From the NCBI GenBank assembly GCA_918026815.1, contig CAKJVC010000010.1, positions 188,501 to 252,500 of the forward strand: 64,000 bases of DNA. The letters run 5' to 3'. The notes under the pieces are model-generated. The model made no database searches. It was not told where the DNA came from and saw nothing but the letters and a program-made list of their open reading frames with translations. How positions within the stretch are numbered: the stretch's first letter is position 1; every line of letters begins with the position of its first letter. The stretch is from Chalara sp. BL73 (taxonomy: Eukaryota; Ascomycota; Leotiomycetes; Helotiales). This document shows positions 57,893 through 64,000 of the stretch, one piece after another. Both the position numbers and the translations under genes were made by a program.

Positions 57893-60800
57893 TTTCTAGG
57901 TGTGCATTATTGTACATATACGTTCCCAAAGTTTCTTCGAGCAACAAAATTGGAGAGCTGGGGAAGGAAATGTTAAAAGGATAAGTTTGTACTATAGCTA
58001 CAGCGTGCTTGATGCAAGCTGCGGATTTCTGGATGGCTTTTCGCTAATTACTGGCGTCACGGATTTGGGGCGACGGGGGAAAAGAAGTGCCATGAGTCTG
58101 TATGATAACCAGATTAGCAGTGCTACCTACCAATGTATTGGATGAGTACACCAGTTTCTCCCCTGTCAATGACAGAGGCGCGAAACGAAGGCATCGACTC
58201 AACATGTCCACTTATTCAACAAACTCGTTCTACCATATCTTAATGGATATCGAATCAACGACACAATCTTAGGGAACAGATGACTACGTGGTGACGATGC
58301 ATCTATACTTGTTTGTGCCCAAAAAGTACAGCCTAGGAGAATGCTCATTTAATGTGGTCAACTTGAAGGAGGATAAGGGCTGTTTGAATGGCTGACCGAT
58401 GTGCTTTGATATTTGAGAAAGGGGGTACCGAGGAAATTTTATCACAGAGGCTGATTTAAAGACAAGTATTGTACTTTCGGCCAGGGAAGGGAAGTTTTCT
58501 AGAGCTCCATTGAACAGGTCTAGTCAAGGCACCAGAGGTCGGATCTCCTTTTCTGTAGTAAATGAGAAAACTTTATGGTTGAAGAAATCTATATTCTGTT
58601 CAGAGATTTAGGGTATAACTGAGGCAGTTGAATATAGATGACCGTCGAGCCATCATCCGTGGTACAAATCTGTGCTAGATCTCTGCTAATGTGGCTCTCA
58701 TGGCACCAAAAGGATGGAAATCCGGTAAGGAAGTGTCTAGCCTCAACTTCTACTTTCGTACAGGGCCAAATAATTCACAGTGAAGCGCTTGTGGTGATGA
58801 ATAATACTGTACTGTGATTGGCACATCTGGGATTATTCACCCCTGAAGTTTGTACCAAAGTAGGAGCTAGAAGTCTGCAGACAGAAGGCGCAGCACCAAA
58901 GTGCCATGGCTAAGAATGTTCTTCCCCCAGAGTTGAATACGGGTAGACCGAATGATTTGCTACCAACCCACTAGGGTGTTCGTGTCGAGTTTAACCCATG
59001 GAGTAAAGTCTGCCGAGAAGGAAGTCTGTTGCTGTCCAATTAATTATCACTACAGTAACAAACAGGGCAGGCTATAATCTCATGGACTCTCTCAGTACCG
59101 CACTGTTGATGCACAACTCAATATTTGCCTAAAAAGGCAAGGCACTGGTCTCCAATCCTTGTAACCCGTATTCTCTAAGCGAGGTGTTAATAGAGTAGAT
59201 GGAGGCTAATCCTGAGAAGAAACCTAGCCAATTCGATACACAGAAGAATTGATCCAGAAGAAAGATATAGAAATTACAGGGAGGAACACCATTCATAGCC
59301 AGTAGAATCAGCAACGCCTGGATTGTGACACGACCAAACTTGTAAGTGCCAAGATCTCTGATACGGATAATATTCTTCCTTGGGTATTCGTCATGACGAA
59401 AATTCTGCCAATATGGCTCTCCAAGGGAGGTGCGTTCATTAAGAGGAGCACGCAACGCGTCTCCTTAGGAGAAGAGTATGAAGCCGATAACAGAGAAGTT
59501 TTGGTGTTCAGAAAAACGTAAGCCTCCCCATTTTTCTGCCTATTGACGAGAAATGGGCCTCCGGAGTGGATGTGGAGCGCTATAGTAGTACGAACTATGT
59601 GTCGGCGCTTACTGTATAATACAATATGGGATTGTACATCCCGTATCACTATCCCATGTTGGCGGGAGACATGGCATGCCCACACAGGTGAGCTCTTCAT
59701 CGGCCTTGGCCAAGCGACAAAAAGAATGCATTTCTTCCTAATGTAGTGGTGAAGTCAGCACGGAAGGCGGCACAGTGTCAGACACAGATTCCCGAAGCAA
59801 CGCTCTTTACTTATTAACATGACTGATCAACAGGAACGCGCCATCTCTTTTCAAGAAGGTGGTCGCGTAAACCCGAACTTCTGGAAGAACGCTAGAAGTA
59901 TTTTTTTTTTTACAGTCCGGGGGCATCGTGGGGCACAGGCGTCGTTTCAAACAGCCAATCTTACCAGTGGACCACCACTCCACATAAAATTTAAGCTTCG
60001 CCCAGTCACATCAAGCTACTGCCCAGTCCGGGTGGCTGGTCTTGTCCTTCATGACTCCCGGAGCTGCCCTGAACATCATCTCTTGGATATACAACGACCG
60101 CTATTGAGCCCTGAAAGAAGCCAGGAAGAATCGATTGAATCTATCAGTAGCATCTGCTCGAATGCCTAATGTTTACTCAAGTAGTGCATGCTTTGTTTGA
60201 GATAGCGATGGCTTGATGATCACCGATCACGAAAACTCGTCATCAACAGGCGTTATTTTAGATCGCCACCACGGCCATTCTCTATCGGAATACCCGGTAT
60301 GGCGCTTTCCCCGGCCAATGCAACCTTGCACCGATTTGGTGCTACTCGCCTTCCATATGAGGCACGGCGGTTGACAAGCAGTCCATCAGTCGAGCAGCGT
60401 GCATGATTTTGAAGAAGTCCAAAATATTCGCGTCAATGGCTGGACAATTCCCAAGTATGGCCACATGCTACAGATTCTGCCCAACTAAAATTCCAGCATA
60501 GGGGTAGCCCATTATCGAGATGGTAATACGTCTTGGTTGCTTCCTCAGGAGTGGTAACGCGGATGCGGCCAAGCAAACCATATGCGGAGGCAATGGCGAT
60601 CCCAGCCTTGACTAGTGCCTCTCTTATCATTCTCGAAGACCCCATATAACAGGCCTGTCCTTATTTCTAGATGCTTTCAACCACTAATGTCGGAGATAGA
60701 GGCCGCATCATGTTTGATGCAGTCCGCACCTCGGTCGTATCATTCCTCTTTCGTTTGCACAACACTGAGAAGGATGGGGAGGCGATTCAACCGAAAAATG

Positions 60801-61037
60801 CCCTGTCAAGAGTTTAGCTGCGAGCCATGCAACACACTAATGGCGCACAGTCTAGACGTTTGAGATTGTCCACGATCCAGTTTAGGCAGTTGATAAGAGA
60901 TATTGAGATGTAACATGCGGGTGGGGGATATTAGAGAGCGCCTCCTCTGCACCCATAAATATGCTCCTCCCAAGCATACCTTGGCTGCTGCTCAGGACTG
61001 TACCTTTCGCTTCCCTATCCGCTCAAGCCTTTTCACG
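57893..61037. other. Gene-poor interval of about 3.1 kb with possible remnants
   Basis: No intact gene. On the minus strand, 59129-59455 contains a hydrophobic stretch (GRVTIQALLILLAMNG) and 60433-60645 a short coding-like piece (REALVKAGIAIASAYGLLGR). Neither has flanking exons or a recognisable family. They may be remnants or chance. A T11-type tract lies near 59900. The last few hundred bases are the PTR2 upstream region. Confidence 0.35.
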
Positions 61038-63015
61038 ATGGGTATGTCTACTTGTCACAATGATGAGAATGAATGTTGATAAATGTAGGAACCAACCAGC
61101 CCCACACCATCCCGGACACGGAGTTTGCGTTGGCTGGTACAGATGCTGTTCTAAGTGAGACCAAGGGAGGTCTTCCTATCACCACCGAGCCAATAGAGAG
61201 TACCGAATCCCTTGACCGTGATGGCCTGTTCCCCAATGATGAGGAAAAGAAAACCCTACGGAGAATCCCTGGGAAAGTGCCTGTTGTCGCCTACCTACTC
61301 TGCTTTGCCGAGTTTGCAGAGCGCTCTTCATGGTATGGAGTGACGCAAGTGTTTGGTAACTTTGTCAATCGCAAACTGCCTGCCGGTGGAAATGGTGCGG
61401 GAGCGCCTGCCAAAGGCACACAAGATACTGCTGGTGCCTTGGGAAAGGGAACTGCTGTCTCTAACGCGATCAAGCAATCATACCAAATGATTGCTTATGT
61501 CTTGCCTATTCTTGGTGGTTGGTTGGCTGATACTAAGACTGGTCGCTTCAAAATGGTTTGCTATGGTGTTGCAATCTTCGGTGTTGCCCATATTATCCTA
61601 ATCATTGCTGCAATTCCCAAAGTTATTCAGTCCGGAAAGGCGTTTGGCCCGTTTGCTCTTGGTGTCTACTCTCTAGCAATTGGTGCAGGTATGTATACGG
61701 TCCATTGTGACTCCATAATGAACTATTCCGGCTAACAAATATAATAGCTGCTTTCAAGCCGAATGTTTCACCTATGTTGCTCGACCAGAACCCATATCCA
61801 AAATCTGTTCTCCATACTCTCCCAACCGGAGAGCGAGTCATCATTGATGCTGAAGCCACCAGCGAGAGAATCATGTTATGGTTCTACTTATTGATCAACA
61901 TCGGCGGGTTCTTCGGAGTTGCCACGTCGTACCTCGCTAAGGACGTTGGTTTCTGGGCCTCCTTTTTCGTCCCTACAATACTTTACATGATCCTCCCTCC
62001 GCTACTTTGGTACCTTAAGCCACGCCTTGTCCTCAAGCCTCCGGGAGGGTCTGATCTTGGTAGAGTCTTCAAAGTTCTCGGTGTTTGTCTCAGTAAAGGA
62101 GGCGTATGGAGAATTGGTCGCCATGGGTTTTGGGATGCCGCCAAGCCAAGCGTGAATGGACGAACCGATCTTCCATGGGATGACCAGTTTGTGCTTGATG
62201 TTAAGCGAACTTTCCAGGCGACCGGAATCTTCTGCTTCTTCCCCATTTTCAACATCAACGATGGTGGCCTTGGTGCTGCGGCTGATGCCTTATCCGTGAT
62301 GTTGACAACGAACGGTGTGCCAAATGATCTCCTAGGCAATCTCAACCCATTAATGATCATCGTCGCTATCCCAGCTTTCAATTATGGGTTATATCCCTTC
62401 TTGCGGAAGCACAAGATCCATTATGGACCTATTGCCCGTATCTTCACTGGCTTGCTCCTCTGCTCCATATTCTCTGTTGGATGGCCAGTTATAACCTACT
62501 ACGCATACAAGACCTCGCCTTGCGGAAACCACGCCTCCTCCTTGAACTGTGTTGACGATGAGGGTAACTCCTTGGTGTCGCCAATCTCCATCTGGGTTAC
62601 TGCTGTTCCTGTCATGCTTACGGCAGTCTGTGAGATTCTTGTCAACGTCACTGCTTACGGACTGGCATATTCGCGTGCTCCTAAAAACATGCGTGGTCTC
62701 GTCTCCGCCCTCAATCTTCTCTCCACTGGTGTTTCGTACGCCATTGGTCTTGGTACTTCGTACGTCATTCAGGATCCTTTCATCATCTGGGCTTTCGGGG
62801 GACCAACCATCATTGGATTCGTCCTGGCGTTCGTCTTCTGGTTTACATTCAAGCATTTGGATAAGGAGGAGTACATTCTCAGCGAGCACATGAAAGAGGT
62901 AAAGGAGGAGGAAGCGCATACGACTTCGCACAATCCGGCTTTGGAGACTGCTGGCAGATCATCAGGTTCCGAGGTAGATGAGGAAAAACATATCGATGCC
63001 GGGGAGAAGTTGTAG
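61038..63015 (+). CDS. PTR2: PTR2-family di/tripeptide transporter (POT/NPF), 623 aa
   Basis: Three exons: 61038-61041 (ATGG only), 61089-61688 and 61748-63015, with introns of 47 and 59 nt. The tiny first exon is chosen because the 61089 acceptor is preceded by stops and the join gives MGTNQPHTIPDTEF. The family signature is present: VAYLLCFAEFAERSSWYGVT in the first helix region, then YVLPILGGWLADTKTGRFK. The second join gives LAIGA-AAFKPNVSPMLLDQ. Later helices include LWFYLLINIGGFFGVATSYL and GIFCFFPIFNINDGG, and the C-terminal region has AYSRAPKNMRGLVSALNLLS. About 12 membrane helices are expected, in the plasma membrane, proton-coupled. The C-terminal tail is acidic and Lys-rich (KEVKEEEAHTTS), a possible regulatory or ubiquitylation site. 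Length is normal. Confidence 0.9.
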
Positions 63016-64000
63016 GTTTTAATAGATGTTAATATCCCACAAGACGTGATATCGGACCAGTGGCGGTAATTATGTACTTTAGTAGTGGATATGCTGTTGA
63101 CAATATTCATAAAGTATGGCCAAAGCTGTTTTGTCGCGCTGCACTGCTTGAGGTAATGTATATCTGGGATGTCTTGTAGTAGTTGGTGTCAATCTTATTA
63201 CTCCACTTCTTTGCTCTTGCCTAGTAAATCCATTTAGATGGACGTAGTTTTCACTTCAGCGCTCCAGGAGCTCAGCAACAAGAAAGTGCGAGTTTGTTCA
63301 ATGCGGCAGAGACAGAAGGAGAAGGAGAGGAAGGAGGAGGTTTCTTGCAGCGCGTTGCTGCGGACGCTGGAACAGGAAAGCATAACGACGGAAGGATCTA
63401 TGAGTACCCAAGGTAGGTGGTCGACTCGAATGAACTTCAACCGTTGCGTCATAACAAACCTTCTCTTGCGGATACAAAAAAAAGGAGCGGTCGCTACTTT
63501 GTAATCGTCGTTGGAATTAGGTGGCATCTTGAGAGGGCGAACCACATGCGGTAGCCATCAAAATGGTACGCCTTGCCAAGAGCACGTAAGCCCCCTTACC
63601 TTCCTATATAACCGCTGATACATATCCGTTTCCTGGATAGTCTTTCCTTTGCGTGGCAAGCAGTAAACAGAGAAATATGTCGAATGCCAGCAATCTTGCC
63701 TCGGAGACGCCTCTTATGCGGTTTTTGGATCTTCCGCCAGGATGCTTGTTGCTGGAGCGAGAACCTGCACCCTCCCCCCCCCAAAAACTCCTTTATATAT
63801 TCGTGATGTCGAGCCCATCGAATTGCCATTTCCGAGGGCCGTCTTTCGATGCCTGCGGATTCGCTGCGGTGTGTCGTCTTAGGTGCCGCAGCCCTAAGAG
63901 GCTCAAAGGTTGGAAGGATTGACAGCTGCGTGGTACGAAGAGAAGAATTCCGGAAGAAGTTGGCTTGAATATAATACAGGGCTTGAGGAAGGTCTCGACT
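63016..64000. other. Terminal interval without a supported gene
   Basis: 3' region of PTR2 and the start of the next, unseen gene. Overlapping frames on both strands (63234-63545, 63653-63922) lack domains. A short C-tract lies near 63774-63782. Confidence 0.45.

Overview
The window is genomic DNA of a filamentous ascomycete (Pezizomycotina; a Leotiomycete/Helotiales-like fungus is my inference). The reasons are intron-rich genes with mostly 47-90 nt introns (GTAAGT-type donors, CTAAC-like branch sites), and fungus-specific families: a WOPR regulator, a HET-domain protein, a Zn2Cys6 activator, a Pth11/SAT20-type rhodopsin-domain protein, a LysM protein and a PTR2 transporter. Gene models below were spliced by hand; most exon joins restore an uninterrupted reading frame across conserved family motifs.

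Layout. 1-23.4 kb is gene-dense: the tail of an unknown gene; a mitochondrial membrane protein (-); a Ras-like GTPase with a broken switch II (-); a cytochrome P450 (-); a secreted Cys-rich single-pass membrane protein (+); a BCS1-like AAA ATPase (+); a decayed gene at 11.7-13.2 kb; a Dal5-type MFS permease (-); a LysM plus lysozyme-like secreted protein (+); a microbial-type PARG-like protein (-); and mitochondrial asparaginyl-tRNA synthetase (+).

23.4-38.5 kb is a gene desert holding one intact gene, a WOPR master regulator of the Sge1/Ryp1/Wor1 type (27.7-29.2 kb, -), with about 9.3 kb of gene-free DNA upstream of it that contains a match to the WOPR recognition motif.

38.5-47.3 kb is a minus-strand block: an F-box protein, a secreted mucin-like protein with a CBM19-like cysteine domain, and a HET protein whose N-terminus is a complete Zn2Cys6 cluster. 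47.3-63.0 kb is all plus-strand: a small disordered protein, a rhodopsin-domain 7TM protein, an 'S17-like' secreted protein, a Zn2Cys6 transcription factor and a PTR2 peptide transporter.

There is no secondary-metabolite cluster, tRNA, rRNA or intact transposon that I can support. The common themes are surface and secreted proteins (LysM-lysozyme, CBM19-like, S17-like, 7TM), nutrient uptake (Dal5-like, PTR2), and regulation or non-self recognition (WOPR, Zn2Cys6-HET, PARG-like). The most unusual points are the Zn2Cys6-HET fusion, the degenerate Ras-like protein and the isolated WOPR locus.
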